DNA of 64,000 bases from Chitinophaga sancti (GTDB lineage: Bacteria; Bacteroidota; Bacteroidia; Chitinophagales; Chitinophagaceae), in NCBI RefSeq assembly GCF_034087045.1, contig NZ_CP139247.1:1798001-1862000 (forward strand). Reading direction: 5' to 3'. The translations under genes and the position numbers were made by a program. The notes beneath the pieces are model-generated. The model did not search any database, was not told the DNA's origin, and saw nothing but the letters and a program-made list of their open reading frames with translations. Below, piece after piece: positions 17,466 to 27,628 of the stretch (its first letter is position 1; each line of letters starts with the position of its first letter).

Positions 17466-18083
17466 TCATTTGTAGTCCAAGATACTCATACGCTGTTCAC
17501 ACATAAAATACTCCTGCTCATCGTTGGAACTGACAATGATCATTCGATTACTTGCATAAGTTGTAATCAGCTCCTGGTAAAGCTCTACGCCAGCTGCATC
17601 CAGGTTGGTACATGGTTCATCCAGCAGTAATACAGGCACATTTGAAAAGATGGCCAGCGCCAGTTTCAGCCTTTGCTTCATACCAGAAGAAAAGTGCTTC
17701 ACCTGCTTACGCATAGATGATTGCAGACCGACTGTTTCCGCAGCTTTCTGCGGGGTAATACCAGGTATGAACTGCTTAAATTGCAGATGGAAACTGATGC
17801 TTTCTGCAAGGGTAAATTCTTCGATCAGTTCGAGATAGGGGGCTGCGATAGCGCAGGATTCAAAAAACCGATCGGCAGGGATGGGGGTGTTCACATCGTG
17901 GTAGGTGACAGTGCCTTCGTTGTGCAACAAATGTCCGCTGATCACCTGCAATAATGTAGACTTACCTGAACCGTTTGGTCCAAGTATGGCATAACGTTGT
18001 CCCGCTTCAAACGTGGCGTTGACCCGACGGAATATCCAATCGTAGTTAAAGCGTTTACCAGTCTGGTCCAGCGTTATTTTCAT
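17466..18083 (-). CDS. ABC transporter ATP-binding protein
   Basis: A 205-residue stand-alone ABC ATPase. Walker A is LGPNGSGKSTLLQ near residue 34, the signature is FSSGMKQRLKLA near residue 132, and Walker B is VLLLDEPCTNLD near residue 150. The short length and the missing long Q-loop region resemble the CcmA/ABC-2 exporter type. No permease gene is adjacent, so the partner membrane protein must be encoded elsewhere. It follows lpxA by 75 bp, with a hairpin between them. Confidence 0.85.
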   Translation of the reverse strand: MKITLDQTGKRFNYDWIFRRVNATFEAGQRYAILGPNGSGKSTLLQVISGHLLHNEGTVTYHDVNTPIPADRFFESCAIAAPYLELIEEFTLAESISFHLQFKQFIPGITPQKAAETVGLQSSMRKQVKHFSSGMKQRLKLALAIFSNVPVLLLDEPCTNLDAAGVELYQELITTYASNRMIIVSSNDEQEYFMCEQRMSILDYK

Positions 18084-18105
18084 TCGTCCTCATTATTTAT
18101 AGAAA

Positions 18106-18142
18106 AGGCAATACCACGAGTTTCGTACACATGGTATTGCCT
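18106..18142 (-). terminator. Hairpin after lpxA
   Basis: AGGCAATACCA (18106-18116) is perfectly complementary to TGGTATTGCCT (18132-18142) with a 15-nt loop. On the reverse strand it is followed by TTTCT, a weak T-run. It is probably an attenuator or terminator for the lpx operon. Confidence 0.55.
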
Positions 18143-18157
18143 GTAAAGATTTTATTT

Positions 18158-18952
18158 TCATTCGTCACTGGAGAGAGACGTATACCCTTTCATGATACCA
18201 CGACCGGACTCACGGATAAATGCAAGGATTTCATCCCTTTCATCCGTAGCAGGATATTCAGCTTCGATGATGCTTACTGCTTTTGACAGTTTGTAGCCTT
18301 TCACGAAGATCACGCGGTAAATATCCAGGATATGATTGATCTTTTCCAGAGAGAAGCCTCTTCTTTTTAAACCGATAGAGTTCACGCCTACATAAGACAG
18401 TGGCTCACGTGCAGCTTTTACGTAAGGAGGTACATCTTTTCTTACCAGTGAACCACCGGTTACGAAAGCATGTGCACCGATTTTACAAAACTGTTGTACA
18501 GCCACCATACCAGCCAGCACTACGTGGTCGCCCACGGTGATGTGACCAGCAAGGGTCGTGTCGTTAGAAAATACGCAGTAGTTACCTACCTCACAGTCGT
18601 GGGCGATATGGCTGTAGGCCATGATCAGACAGTTAGAACCGATTACGGTTTTCCATTTGTCTTTAGTACCCCTGTTGATGGTTACATACTCGCGGATAGT
18701 GGTGTTATCTCCAATAATAGTGGTGGTGTCTTCTCCGTCAAATTTGAGGTCCTGTGGTATAGCGGATATGACGGAACCAGGGAAGATACGGCAGTTCTTT
18801 CCAATCCTTGCCCCTTCCATGATAGTGACATTCGACCCGATCCAGGTACCGTCACCAATCTCCACATTCTTGTGGATGACAGTGAAAGGATCGATTTTAA
18901 CGTTTGGTGCCACCTTCGCGTCAGGGTGGATGTAAGTAAGCGGATGGATCAT
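18158..18952 (-). CDS. lpxA: Acyl-ACP--UDP-GlcNAc O-acyltransferase
   Basis: First step of lipid A synthesis: transfers a 3-hydroxyacyl chain from ACP to the 3-OH of UDP-N-acetylglucosamine in the cytoplasm. The 264-residue protein is a left-handed beta-helix of hexapeptide repeats (IGDGTWIGSNVTIMEGARIG). The catalytic His is in AYSHIAHDCEVGN near residue 122. A helical C-terminal domain follows with GLKRRGFSLEKI, typical of LpxA. It lies 9 bp after lpxC/fabZ in the same direction, making the lpx operon clear. Confidence 0.96.
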   Translation of the reverse strand: MIHPLTYIHPDAKVAPNVKIDPFTVIHKNVEIGDGTWIGSNVTIMEGARIGKNCRIFPGSVISAIPQDLKFDGEDTTTIIGDNTTIREYVTINRGTKDKWKTVIGSNCLIMAYSHIAHDCEVGNYCVFSNDTTLAGHITVGDHVVLAGMVAVQQFCKIGAHAFVTGGSLVRKDVPPYVKAAREPLSYVGVNSIGLKRRGFSLEKINHILDIYRVIFVKGYKLSKAVSIIEAEYPATDERDEILAFIRESGRGIMKGYTSLSSDE

Positions 18953-18961
18953 TGCTATTTT

Positions 18962-20377
18962 TTAGCCTCTTGTTTTAATGATTTGAGCAGTCAGGTCGCC
19001 CTCTGTAACGATCTTGTTACCTACAAATACAGTTCCCCGCATTTCCACGATACCTCTTCTGATAGGGCTCAGCAGCTCCATCTTCAGGATCATCGTGTCG
19101 CCTGGGAATACCTTTTGCTTGAACTTACAGTTGTCGATCTTGATAAAGTATGTATCGTAATTTTCAGGATCAGGAACTGTGTTCAGTGCGAGGATACCTC
19201 CACATTGTGCCAATGCCTCTACCTGTAATACACCCGGCATTACCGGATTGTTCGGGAAGTGGCCCTGGAAGAAGGGCTCGTTGAAGGTTACATTCTTGAT
19301 ACCGACTACCTGCGTATCTGTGAGATCAATGATCTTGTCCACCAGCAGCATTGGGAAACGATGTGGCAGGGTCCGCTCTATACGTGGAAGGTCAAATATA
19401 GCCGGTTTATTAGGATCATATACAGGCACATCTTTAATATGCTTGTTCTTCTTGATGTATTGTTTTAAGCGACGGGCAAACTCCACGTTGGAAGCATGTC
19501 CCGGACGGTTGGCGATGATATGCGCCTTGATAGGATAACCTACCAGTGCCAGGTCGCCCATGATGTCCAGCAGTTTGTGACGTGCAGGTTCATTAGGGAA
19601 ACGCAGCTTAATATTGTTCAGGATACCTTCGCGTTGTTCTACTCTGATATTTTTGCGTTGGAAAACGGTCGCCAGACGCGCCAGTTCTTCTTCGCTTACA
19701 GGTTTATCAACGATCACGATTGCGTTGTTGATATCACCACCTTTGATCAGGTTATTGTTGATCAGGTACTCCAGTTCATGCAGGAATACGAAGGTACGGC
19801 ACGGTGCGATCTCTGATCTGAAGTCAGCCAGGCTGTTCAGGTTCGCGTGCTGGGTACCCAGTACCGGCGAGTTGAAGTCGATCATACAGGTGACACGGTA
19901 GTCTACTGCAGGCAGCGCTACCATTTCCACATTCTTTTTATCGTCGTAATAGGTAATATTGGTATCAATGGTATAGTATACCTTCTTTGCATCCTGTTCA
20001 GCTACACCTGCCTGTTCGATCAGTTCGATGAAAGACATAGCGCTGCCGTCCATGATAGGCACTTCAGGACCATCAATATCTATTTCTACGTTGTCAACAC
20101 CGGTACCTACCAGTGCAGCCATGATATGTTCGATGGTATTTACTCTTGCACCATTGTGTTCCAGTGTTGTACTTCTGGCAGTATCTACTACATAATCCAC
20201 ATCCGCTTTTACTACAGGTTGGTTGGGCAGATCAATACGTCTGAACTTAATACCCGATCCAGGATTACCAGGTTTGAGGGTCATATTTACGCTGGCACCT
20301 GTGTGCAAACCTACACCCGATATAGTGGCAGGAGTTTTTATCGTGTGTTGATTGGGCGACTGTTGATTCTCCATCAT
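18962..20377 (-). CDS. lpxC-fabZ: Bifunctional LpxC/FabZ (deacetylase and dehydratase)
   Basis: Fusion enzyme known across Bacteroidota. The N-terminal part (about residues 10-310) is LpxC, the zinc enzyme that deacetylates UDP-3-O-acyl-GlcNAc, the committed step of lipid A synthesis. VNTIEHIMAALVG near residue 80 carries one zinc His, and ARHKLLDIMGDLAL near residue 270 carries the other His and Asp ligands. The C-terminal 150 residues are FabZ, the 3-hydroxyacyl-ACP dehydratase, with LPHRFPMLLVDKI near residue 340 and FNEPFFQGHFPNNPVMPGV just after it. The total of 471 residues is standard for the fusion. It sits between lpxD and lpxA. Confidence 0.96.
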   Translation of the reverse strand: MMENQQSPNQHTIKTPATISGVGLHTGASVNMTLKPGNPGSGIKFRRIDLPNQPVVKADVDYVVDTARSTTLEHNGARVNTIEHIMAALVGTGVDNVEIDIDGPEVPIMDGSAMSFIELIEQAGVAEQDAKKVYYTIDTNITYYDDKKNVEMVALPAVDYRVTCMIDFNSPVLGTQHANLNSLADFRSEIAPCRTFVFLHELEYLINNNLIKGGDINNAIVIVDKPVSEEELARLATVFQRKNIRVEQREGILNNIKLRFPNEPARHKLLDIMGDLALVGYPIKAHIIANRPGHASNVEFARRLKQYIKKNKHIKDVPVYDPNKPAIFDLPRIERTLPHRFPMLLVDKIIDLTDTQVVGIKNVTFNEPFFQGHFPNNPVMPGVLQVEALAQCGGILALNTVPDPENYDTYFIKIDNCKFKQKVFPGDTMILKMELLSPIRRGIVEMRGTVFVGNKIVTEGDLTAQIIKTRG

Positions 20378-20458
20378 ATTTTATTAACTAATTTTTCTGT
20401 TGTCTCGTAAGGGTCTACGATTTCGCAAATGATTGTGGCGTAGTAAACTACAGGTATA

Positions 20459-21508
20459 TTAAACACCTTCTCTTACAGAAAGTAACTGTTTTACCATATC
20501 CTCCAGCTCCTTAACACGTTTTTCCAGGTCCGGCAAATTTCTAAAAATTGCCTGACTTTTCAGTGAACTTTTGTAGTCAAAAGCAGGAGAGCCCATCAGA
20601 GCCGTGTTTGACTCGGTAATGGATTTGGAAAGACCGCTCTGCGCGTTGATCTTGGTGCCGTCTGCCAGCTGAATATGGCCTACCAGCCCTACCTGGCCGC
20701 CAATCACGCAGTTCTTTCCGATCTTGGTACTACCGGAGATGCCAGTCTGTGCCGCGATTACGGTATTTGTATCTATATCCACATTGTGCGCGATCTGGAT
20801 CAGGTTATCCAGTTTTACACCCTGGCGAATGATAGTGGAGCCCATTGTCGCTCTGTCGATAGTCGTATTTGCACCGATTTCCACATCGTCGTGGATCACC
20901 ACGTTGCCGATCTGAGGAACTTTCTTGTATTTACCATCAGGCTGAGGGGCAAAGCCGAAGCCGTCGCCACCGATTACGCAGTTCGCATGCAGGATTACCC
21001 GCTTGCCTACCACGCAGTTCTCGTAAACTTTCACACCTGGGAATATCACAGTGTCGTCGCTCACCACTACATTATCACCCAGATATACACCCGGATAGAT
21101 CTTCACATTATTGCCCAGTACGACATTTTCTCCCAGGTAAGCAAATGCGCCAATGAATACATTGGTGCCTGTTTTTACAGAAGCAGGTACAAAAGATGGC
21201 TGTTGAATACCAGTTTTGTTACCTACCAGCTGTTTGTATTGCTCCAGCAGCTGGGCGAATGCGCTGTAAGCATCTTTCACCCTGATCAGGGTAGACTTTA
21301 CAGGACGCTCTGTCACCAGGCTTTCGTTCACAATGAGTATGGAAGCATTGGTCGTGTAGATGAATTCTTCGTATTTGGGATTGGCAATGAAACTGAGCAT
21401 CCCTTCACCAGCCTCTTCGATCTTGGCGATGTTATTCACTTTTACGTCCGGGTTGCCTTCCAGCTTACCATCCAACATGGTAGCCAATTGTAATGCGCTA
21501 AACTGCAT
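20459..21508 (-). CDS. lpxD: UDP-3-O-acylglucosamine N-acyltransferase
   Basis: Third lipid A enzyme: adds the second hydroxyacyl chain to the amino group uncovered by LpxC. The 349-residue protein has the N-terminal LpxD uridine-binding domain (SFIANPKYEEFIYTTNA near residue 40), then hexapeptide beta-helix repeats. The catalytic His is probably in LIQIAHNVDIDTN near residue 238. The C-terminal helix ends in LEKRVKELEDMVKQL. It is the first gene of the lpx operon, 81 bp ahead of lpxC/fabZ. Confidence 0.96.
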   Translation of the reverse strand: MQFSALQLATMLDGKLEGNPDVKVNNIAKIEEAGEGMLSFIANPKYEEFIYTTNASILIVNESLVTERPVKSTLIRVKDAYSAFAQLLEQYKQLVGNKTGIQQPSFVPASVKTGTNVFIGAFAYLGENVVLGNNVKIYPGVYLGDNVVVSDDTVIFPGVKVYENCVVGKRVILHANCVIGGDGFGFAPQPDGKYKKVPQIGNVVIHDDVEIGANTTIDRATMGSTIIRQGVKLDNLIQIAHNVDIDTNTVIAAQTGISGSTKIGKNCVIGGQVGLVGHIQLADGTKINAQSGLSKSITESNTALMGSPAFDYKSSLKSQAIFRNLPDLEKRVKELEDMVKQLLSVREGV

Positions 21509-21614
21509 AGTTAATAATTAATATAGTTATCCAGGCGGTACCAGTTTTATGATTTAATTGACAGCCATCTAGTTATACATTACCTACAATCTATCATTCA
21601 TAATCCTGTGTTGC

Positions 21615-22841
21615 TTAGATTTTTGGATGACAAATGTAGAATTTTTTTACGGGTATAGCCAGTGTATGACTAACCAGTGCATTATCGATTGACGAAATAT
21701 CCTTGACGGTCCCGTCTTTAAAAAGGATGTTAATCCTTTCATTATTAATGTTGTACGCGCTCAGACTAGCTGTTCCTGTGAAGACAAAGTAATCAAGATC
21801 ATGGCCAGAAATGCCATATCTTTCTTGCACCTGTGTTTTCAATAAAGTTATGGCCGAGGTATCAAAAGCCTCATTACTGAGCAGGCATTTAAACAAATGC
21901 CTGTTTGTCAACCATTTACATAACAAGGAAAGGACTGGGTCCGTATGGGTGGCCCATACCTTTATCGCGCTTAAAATATCGTAATCATCCAGCAGACAAA
22001 ACTGTTGCAGACAAGCTGGTTCCTGTTCAAAGTTGGCAGCTGTAATAGTATGGTACAGGAAATATTCTAATGCCGGCGAGGCAAACAGTGATACTCCCCT
22101 CAGTGCCAGTTCTTTAGCCCGTTTCAGTATTTTGACCAGCATATTCTCTGCACTTAATACTGTCTTGTGCAGGTATACCTGCCAGTACATCAATCGCCGG
22201 GCCACAATAAACTTTTCTATTGAATAAATCCCCTTCTCCTCCACCATCAGCTCATTCCGTTGCACAGTGAGCATTTTTATAATACGGTCATAACCAATTA
22301 CTCCTTCAGAAACCCCCGTATAAAAGCTGTCACGATTCAGGTAATCCATCCTGTCTACATCCAGCTGGCTCGACACCAGCTGATGAAGAAACGTTTTATG
22401 ATAACGCCCGTTGAAGATTTCTATTGTCAGGCTCAGGGCTCCGTTCAGCTCCTTATTCAACTCCTCCATCAGCCACTGGCTGATCTTTTCGTGGGATACC
22501 CCTTCGATAATTCCATTTTCCAGGGCATGAGAATAAGGTCCATGACCTATATCATGCAGCAAAATAGCCATCTTAGTGGCTATCTCCTCTTCGTCCGTAA
22601 TTTCTACCCCTTTCCCTTTCAACTCTGCCAGTGCGCAGCTCATCAGGTGAAAAGCTCCCATACTGTGATGAAAACGGGTATGCATCGCTCCCGGATAGAC
22701 CAGATGTGCCAGGGCCATCTGATGAATACGACGTAGGCGCTGATAGTAAGGATGGGAAATTAAGGCAAAGATCAGCGGATGATCTATCGTTATGAAGCCA
22801 TACACCGGATCATTTACAATTTTTCTCTTGCGTTCTGCCAT
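21615..22841 (-). CDS. HD-domain phosphohydrolase
   Basis: A 408-residue HD-superfamily protein. The metal motif is split in the expected way: RFHHSMGAFHLM near residue 57 supplies the first His, and ILLHDIGHGPYSHALE near residue 92 supplies His-Asp and another His. The phrase SSQLDVDRMDYLNRDS near residue 157 is characteristic of the dNTPase/SAMHD1-like branch. It may hydrolyse a nucleotide triphosphate, but no substrate is shown. It begins with AERKRKIVNDPVYGFITIDHP, the usual family opening. It lies 106 bp upstream of lpxD in the same direction and is divergent from porX. Confidence 0.88.
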   Translation of the reverse strand: MAERKRKIVNDPVYGFITIDHPLIFALISHPYYQRLRRIHQMALAHLVYPGAMHTRFHHSMGAFHLMSCALAELKGKGVEITDEEEIATKMAILLHDIGHGPYSHALENGIIEGVSHEKISQWLMEELNKELNGALSLTIEIFNGRYHKTFLHQLVSSQLDVDRMDYLNRDSFYTGVSEGVIGYDRIIKMLTVQRNELMVEEKGIYSIEKFIVARRLMYWQVYLHKTVLSAENMLVKILKRAKELALRGVSLFASPALEYFLYHTITAANFEQEPACLQQFCLLDDYDILSAIKVWATHTDPVLSLLCKWLTNRHLFKCLLSNEAFDTSAITLLKTQVQERYGISGHDLDYFVFTGTASLSAYNINNERINILFKDGTVKDISSIDNALVSHTLAIPVKKFYICHPKI

Positions 22842-23134
22842 TTTTACCGTTACCCTTTAGCTTGGGCAAAGCTACGTTAAGGAATTATTATCTTTAACTT
22901 TTTCTAATGTATAAGACGCCACCTGAACCTCCTTCCCCTATATCTGCCTCGATTTTCCTATTTTTATTGCAAAAATTGATAATATTTGGACAACTTACAG
23001 CAAATCAACTGTTATTTAACAATTTATTGTGCCAATATCGCATATAGGGAACATTTTTTGACAGTAGAGAATGGTATCTTGGCCAAATAGTTGCCGCGTG
23101 AAACTTATTAATTTTACTCCTAACTAATACTTGC

Positions 23135-24688
23135 ATGAGTCAAATAAATATACTCTGGGTAGATGACGAAATAGAATCACTTAAATCGCAAATCATGTTC
23201 CTTGAAAACAAGGGATACAAGGTGTCTGCTCTGACCAATGGATATGACGCCCTGGAATTTCTGAAGGAACAGTTGGTAGATGTTGTGCTGCTGGATGAGT
23301 CTATGCCGGGTATAACTGGACTCGAAACCCTTGCCAAGATCAAAGAGATCGACCAGCAGATTCCTGTGGTCATGATCACCAAGAATGAGGCGGAAAATGT
23401 GATGGACGAAGCTATTGGCTCCCAGATCACCGACTACCTGATCAAACCCGTGAACCCGAATCAGGTACTCCTTTCTCTGAAGAAAATCATTGATAATAAA
23501 AGGCTTGTGGCCGAAAAGACCACCATCGGTTACCAGCAGGATTTCCGTTCCCTCTTCATGGCCCTGAACTCAGGTCCGGACTTCAATGAATGGATGGATA
23601 TTTATAAGAAGCTGGTTTACTGGGAAATGGAAATGGCTAAAACCAACAATCCAGAGATGATGGAGGTATTAAACACCCAAAAGGCGGAGGCCAATACGGA
23701 GTTTGCCAAATTCATCTCCCGCAACTATTCCAGCTGGGTAGCTCCGAAAGCGAAGGACGCGCCTGTGATGTCGCACTCCGTATTTAAAGAAAAGGTAGTG
23801 CCTCAGCTGGACAATGATGTGCCTAACTTCTTCATTATCATAGATAACCTGCGTCTGGACCAGTGGAAGGCGATCCTGCCTATCTTCCTGGAGTCCTTCA
23901 GACTGGTCACCGAAGATACTTTTTACAGTATACTCCCTACTTCTACTCAATATAGCCGCAATGCGATCTTTGCCGGTCTGTTGCCAATAGATATAGAAAG
24001 CCGTTTTCCACAACAATGGAAAAACGACGATGAAGATGGAGGGAAGAATCTGTACGAAGAAGAATTCTTCGCTGATCAGCTCAAACGTCTGAAATTGGAT
24101 ACCCGTTTCTCTTACACTAAGGTGACCACTCATAATGATGGTCAGCACCTGGTGAACAACATACATAACCTGCTAGCCTATCCGCTGAACGTAATAGTAT
24201 ACAACTTTGTGGATATGCTCAGCCATGCCCGTACAGAAATGGAAGTGCTGAAAGAACTGGCAGGGGATGAAACTTCTTACCGTTCTATCACCGCCAGCTG
24301 GTTTGAACATTCACCTTTGCACCAGGCACTGCGCAAAGTGGCAGACAGAAAGATCAACCTGATCATCGCGACTGACCATGGTAATGTCAGGGTGAAGACA
24401 CCGGTAAAGGTGATAGGAGATAAGCAAACCACTACCAACCTGCGTTATAAACATGGTCGTAACCTGAACTATGATGCCAAGGAAGTACTGGCCTTCAGGG
24501 ATCCCCGCGAAGCAGGCCTGCCCAAACCCAATGTAAACTCCTCTTATATCTTTGCAAAAGAAGATGGCTACCTCTGCTATCCGAATAATTACAACTACTT
24601 TGTCAATTTCTACCGCAATACCTTCCAGCATGGTGGAATTTCGCTGGAGGAGGTGATCGTACCTGTCGCAAGGTTGGTGAGTAAATAA
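23135..24688 (+). CDS. porX: PorX: response regulator with PglZ phosphatase-like domain
   Basis: Regulator of the type IX secretion system. In known members a receiver domain is linked to a PglZ domain of the alkaline phosphatase superfamily, and it acts with the kinase PorY. The 517-residue protein has acidic receiver residues Asp10 and Asp11, acceptor Asp54 (VVLLDESMPG) and Lys104 (LIKPVNPNQ). The C-terminal domain shows FFIIIDNLRLDQWKAI near residue 227 and ILPTSTQYSRNAIFAGLLP near residue 270 with the predicted nucleophile Thr. Metal-site phrases NFVDMLSHA and ATDHGNVR follow. It is divergent from the HD gene. PorX implies this organism secretes proteins by type IX; no other por genes are in the window. 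Confidence 0.93.
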   Translation: MSQINILWVDDEIESLKSQIMFLENKGYKVSALTNGYDALEFLKEQLVDVVLLDESMPGITGLETLAKIKEIDQQIPVVMITKNEAENVMDEAIGSQITDYLIKPVNPNQVLLSLKKIIDNKRLVAEKTTIGYQQDFRSLFMALNSGPDFNEWMDIYKKLVYWEMEMAKTNNPEMMEVLNTQKAEANTEFAKFISRNYSSWVAPKAKDAPVMSHSVFKEKVVPQLDNDVPNFFIIIDNLRLDQWKAILPIFLESFRLVTEDTFYSILPTSTQYSRNAIFAGLLPIDIESRFPQQWKNDDEDGGKNLYEEEFFADQLKRLKLDTRFSYTKVTTHNDGQHLVNNIHNLLAYPLNVIVYNFVDMLSHARTEMEVLKELAGDETSYRSITASWFEHSPLHQALRKVADRKINLIIATDHGNVRVKTPVKVIGDKQTTTNLRYKHGRNLNYDAKEVLAFRDPREAGLPKPNVNSSYIFAKEDGYLCYPNNYNYFVNFYRNTFQHGGISLEEVIVPVARLVSK

Positions 24689-24703
24689 TCTTACTTTTGT
24701 GTC

Positions 24704-25036
24704 ATGAACTTCAAAGTGACACCCAATAACCTGACCCGCCTTGAAAAAATCTTTGGAGAGGCTAAGTATGAGTTGCGTTTTGAAAAAGGAACGTTTAATT
24801 CAGGCTATTGTGTACTCGAACATAAAAAGGTCGTGGTAGTTAATAAATTCCTGAACCTGGAAGGACGTATCAATACGCTCCTTGATATCCTGGGCTCGAT
24901 GGAACTGGATGAAAGTGTGCTGACTCCTGAATCCCTGAAGCTATACAAGCAGATTGTGGAAAACAGGAATACCGCTGCTGATGCGGCCGACGAAGAATCC
25001 ACTCCTCCTTCACCAGAAACACCTTCAGAGATTTGA
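24704..25036 (+). CDS. Conserved hypothetical protein after porX
   Basis: A 110-residue soluble protein with no motif I can assign. It reads NFKVTPNNLTRLEKIFGEA at the start, then VVVVNKFLNLEGRINTLLDIL near residue 45, and ends in a Pro/Ser/Glu-rich low-complexity tail. It begins 15 bp after porX and its TGA overlaps the TTG start of the metallo-hydrolase gene (4-nt overlap TTGA), so it is part of a tight operon. Its compact alpha/beta pattern and position suggest a housekeeping accessory protein, but I do not name a function. Confidence 0.75.
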   Translation: MNFKVTPNNLTRLEKIFGEAKYELRFEKGTFNSGYCVLEHKKVVVVNKFLNLEGRINTLLDILGSMELDESVLTPESLKLYKQIVENRNTAADAADEESTPPSPETPSEI

Positions 25037-25797
25037 AAGTAACTTTTTTAGGAACAGGCACCTCTCAGGGCGTACCCGTTATAGCTTGTGGCTGTAGGGT
25101 ATGTACTTCTACCGATAAGCATGATAAACGTCTGCGCAGCAGTATCCTCATTTCTGATACACCTGCAGGCAATATCGTTATCGATACGACACCAGACTTC
25201 CGCTACCAGATGCTGAGAGCAGAAGTGAAACACCTGGAAGCAGTATTAGTGACCCACTCTCATAAAGATCATATAGCAGGGATGGACGACATCCGTGCTT
25301 TCAATTATTTTCAGCAGCGAGCGATCGATATTTATGCGACACCGTTCACACAGGAAGGTATTATGCGTGAATTTGCCTATGCTTTTGCAGAGCATAAATA
25401 TCCGGGTATTCCGGAGCTGAATCTCCTTACCATTGGCAATGATCCGTTTGATGTAAATGGAATGCTGTTTACGCCGATCAATGTCATGCACCACAAAATG
25501 CCGGTATTGGGCTTCCGTTTTGGCGACTTCACGTATATTACAGATGCGAATTTTATCGCACCTGAAGAAAAAGAAAAAATTGTGGGCTCCCGCATAATGG
25601 TAGTTAATGCCCTGCGCAGGGAGAAACACATTTCTCACTTCACCCTGGATGAGGCGATTGCCCTGGCACAGGAGTTGGCTATTCCACAGGTATACTTCAC
25701 GCATATCAGTCACCAGATGGGACTACATGCCGAAGTATCGCAGGAGCTGCCTGCCGGTATGGCGCTGGCCTACGATGGGCTTGAAGTGACATTGTAA
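25033..25797 (+). CDS. PhnP-like MBL-fold hydrolase
   Basis: A 254-residue metallo-beta-lactamase-fold phosphodiesterase-like enzyme. It opens with VTFLGTGTSQGVPVIACGC and then CRVCTSTDKHDKRLRSS, the cysteine-containing lead of the PhnP/RNase Z-like group. The zinc motif is THSHKDHIAGMDDIRAFN near residue 75, with a later VMHHKM and VYFTHISHQMGLH. PhnP itself opens cyclic ribose phosphate in phosphonate breakdown; no phn genes are present, so the substrate here is open. The start is TTG at 25033 overlapping the previous stop; the protein would lose its first strand if started later. Confidence 0.85.
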   Translation: MKVTFLGTGTSQGVPVIACGCRVCTSTDKHDKRLRSSILISDTPAGNIVIDTTPDFRYQMLRAEVKHLEAVLVTHSHKDHIAGMDDIRAFNYFQQRAIDIYATPFTQEGIMREFAYAFAEHKYPGIPELNLLTIGNDPFDVNGMLFTPINVMHHKMPVLGFRFGDFTYITDANFIAPEEKEKIVGSRIMVVNALRREKHISHFTLDEAIALAQELAIPQVYFTHISHQMGLHAEVSQELPAGMALAYDGLEVTL

Positions 25798-25824
25798 TTC
25801 ATCCATCCATTTATTTGTTAACCT

Positions 25825-26466
25825 ATGAAACCATTCTGGCAATTCACAGCGCTTGAAAGAAGAGGCATCATAGCATTGCTGCTGCTCACTGCTATCAGCA
25901 TGTATACACCAGCGATAGTCGCGCACTATTTTCCACTGCAAACCAGCAGGGATACATTACTACAACAAGATATTGCGGCTTTTCAATCCTCTCTGAAAAA
26001 AGCTCCGCCTCCACCTAAAAAACATATTACCTTTTCCCGTTCCAGGCAATCAGTAATCAACATCGACATCAACAAGGCTGATTCTGCAGCCTGGGAGTCA
26101 TTGAAAGGAATAGGACCTGTGCTGGCTGCACGAATTATCCGCTTTAGAGAGAAACTAGGCGGTTTTTATGCCATTTCCCAGATCAGGGAAACTTACGGCC
26201 TGCCGGATAGCACATTTAACAAAATTCAACCTTACCTGCGATTGAATGCAGTTTCACTAAAAAAACTGGACCTCAATACCGCAGATGAGCAAACTTTGGC
26301 CCAACATCCTTACATAAGGTACAAACTGGCGCGGTTAATTGTCCTGTATCGCAGCAACAACGGGCTTTTCCAGCAACCATCTGACCTTCTTGGCATACCA
26401 TTGGTAGATGATAGTATTTATCGTAAAATTGAACATTACATCAAAACAGAAAACCCCCCAATATGA
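25825..26466 (+). CDS. Helix-hairpin-helix protein with N-terminal membrane segment
   Basis: A 213-residue protein with one hydrophobic helix at about residues 14-34 ([20 protein letters not shown]). A linker rich in Lys and Pro follows, then two ComEA-like helix-hairpin-helix modules. These are [20 protein letters not shown] near residue 76 with [12 protein letters not shown], and [18 protein letters not shown] near residue 150. Such modules bind DNA without sequence preference; ComEA pulls DNA into the periplasm in competent bacteria. A DNA-uptake role is inferred from family only. Its TGA overlaps the ATG of the acyl-CoA dehydrogenase gene by 4 nt. Confidence 0.8.
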   Translation: MKPFWQFTALERRGIIALLLLTAISMYTPAIVAHYFPLQTSRDTLLQQDIAAFQSSLKKAPPPPKKHITFSRSRQSVINIDINKADSAAWESLKGIGPVLAARIIRFREKLGGFYAISQIRETYGLPDSTFNKIQPYLRLNAVSLKKLDLNTADEQTLAQHPYIRYKLARLIVLYRSNNGLFQQPSDLLGIPLVDDSIYRKIEHYIKTENPPI

Positions 26467-27602
26467 ACTTCGAACCTACAGAAATGCAGCAGCAGATTAC
26501 CCAGGTGATCAGGGATTTCGGTAAATCGCACATTCAACCAAACGTTATGGAATGGGATGAAACCCAAACCTTTCCGGCACCACTCTTTAAACAACTTGGC
26601 GAATTAGGCTTAATGGGGGTGTTAGTTCCACAGGAATATGGCGGCAGTGGCCTCAGTTATCTTGAATACGTTACTGTAGTCAGCGAAATCAGTCGCTTCT
26701 GTGGCGCAATAGGCCTTAGTGTAGCAGCGCACAATTCTCTTTGTACCGGTCATATCTTACAATTCGGATCTGAAGAACAAAAGAAACGTTACCTCCCTAA
26801 ACTCGCCAGTGGCGAATGGCTCGGTGCCTGGGGCCTCACAGAACCGAATACCGGCTCTGATGCCATGAACATGAAGTGTGTGGCAAAGAAAGACGGTGAC
26901 GAATGGGTGCTCAATGGTACCAAATGTTGGATCACCCATGGTAAAAGCGGGGACGTGGCAGTGGTAATAGCCCGTACCGGCGATGTAAGAGATAGTCATG
27001 GTATGACCGCCTTTGTGGTAGAACGCGGTACACCCGGTTTCAGCGGAGGTAAAAAGGAAAATAAACTGGGTATGCGTGCCTCGGAAACTGCCGAAATGAT
27101 CTTTGATAATTGCCGGATACCGGTTGCCAATATGCTGGGTAATGAAGGTGAAGGCTTCATTCAGTCAATGAAAGTACTGGATGGAGGTCGTATCTCCATT
27201 GCCGCACTTTCTTTAGGCATTGCCAAAGGTGCTTACGAAGCAGCCCTGAAATATGCACAGGAACGGCATCAGTTTGATAAACCTATTGCAGCCTTCCAGG
27301 GTATCTCTTTTAAACTGGCTGATATGGCTACAGAGATTATGGCTGCTGAGCTGCTGACCATGCAGGCTGCCTCGGGGAAGAGTAAAGGACAAAAGGTGAC
27401 CCAGCAGGCGGCAATGGCCAAATACTATGCTTCGGAAGTAGCAGTAAAAACGGCGAACGAAGCCGTACAGGTATTTGGTGGCTATGGATACACGAAGGAT
27501 TTTCCTGTAGAGAAGTTTTATAGAGATGCGAAATTATGTACCATAGGAGAGGGGACTTCCGAGATTCAGAAGCTCGTCATTGCCCGTGAGGCCCTGAAGT
27601 AA
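26463..27602 (+). CDS. Acyl-CoA dehydrogenase
   Basis: FAD enzyme for the first oxidation of fatty acyl-CoA, passing electrons to ETF. The 379-residue protein shows the three standard domains. [18 protein letters not shown] near residue 121 matches signature 1, [18 protein letters not shown] lies near residue 60, and [20 protein letters not shown] near residue 337 matches signature 2. The catalytic Glu is probably in the last segment ([18 protein letters not shown]). This pattern fits short-chain/butyryl-type enzymes. It ends before a strong terminator. Confidence 0.93.
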   Translation: MNFEPTEMQQQITQVIRDFGKSHIQPNVMEWDETQTFPAPLFKQLGELGLMGVLVPQEYGGSGLSYLEYVTVVSEISRFCGAIGLSVAAHNSLCTGHILQFGSEEQKKRYLPKLASGEWLGAWGLTEPNTGSDAMNMKCVAKKDGDEWVLNGTKCWITHGKSGDVAVVIARTGDVRDSHGMTAFVVERGTPGFSGGKKENKLGMRASETAEMIFDNCRIPVANMLGNEGEGFIQSMKVLDGGRISIAALSLGIAKGAYEAALKYAQERHQFDKPIAAFQGISFKLADMATEIMAAELLTMQAASGKSKGQKVTQQAAMAKYYASEVAVKTANEAVQVFGGYGYTKDFPVEKFYRDAKLCTIGEGTSEIQKLVIAREALK

Positions 27603-27628
27603 CGCAACTATCTAAAAACATACTAAAG

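Noticed and set aside
20675..21493. 272-residue forward ORF inside lpxD
   Set aside because: Antisense shadow of lpxD; the reverse strand has hexapeptide repeats and full family motifs.
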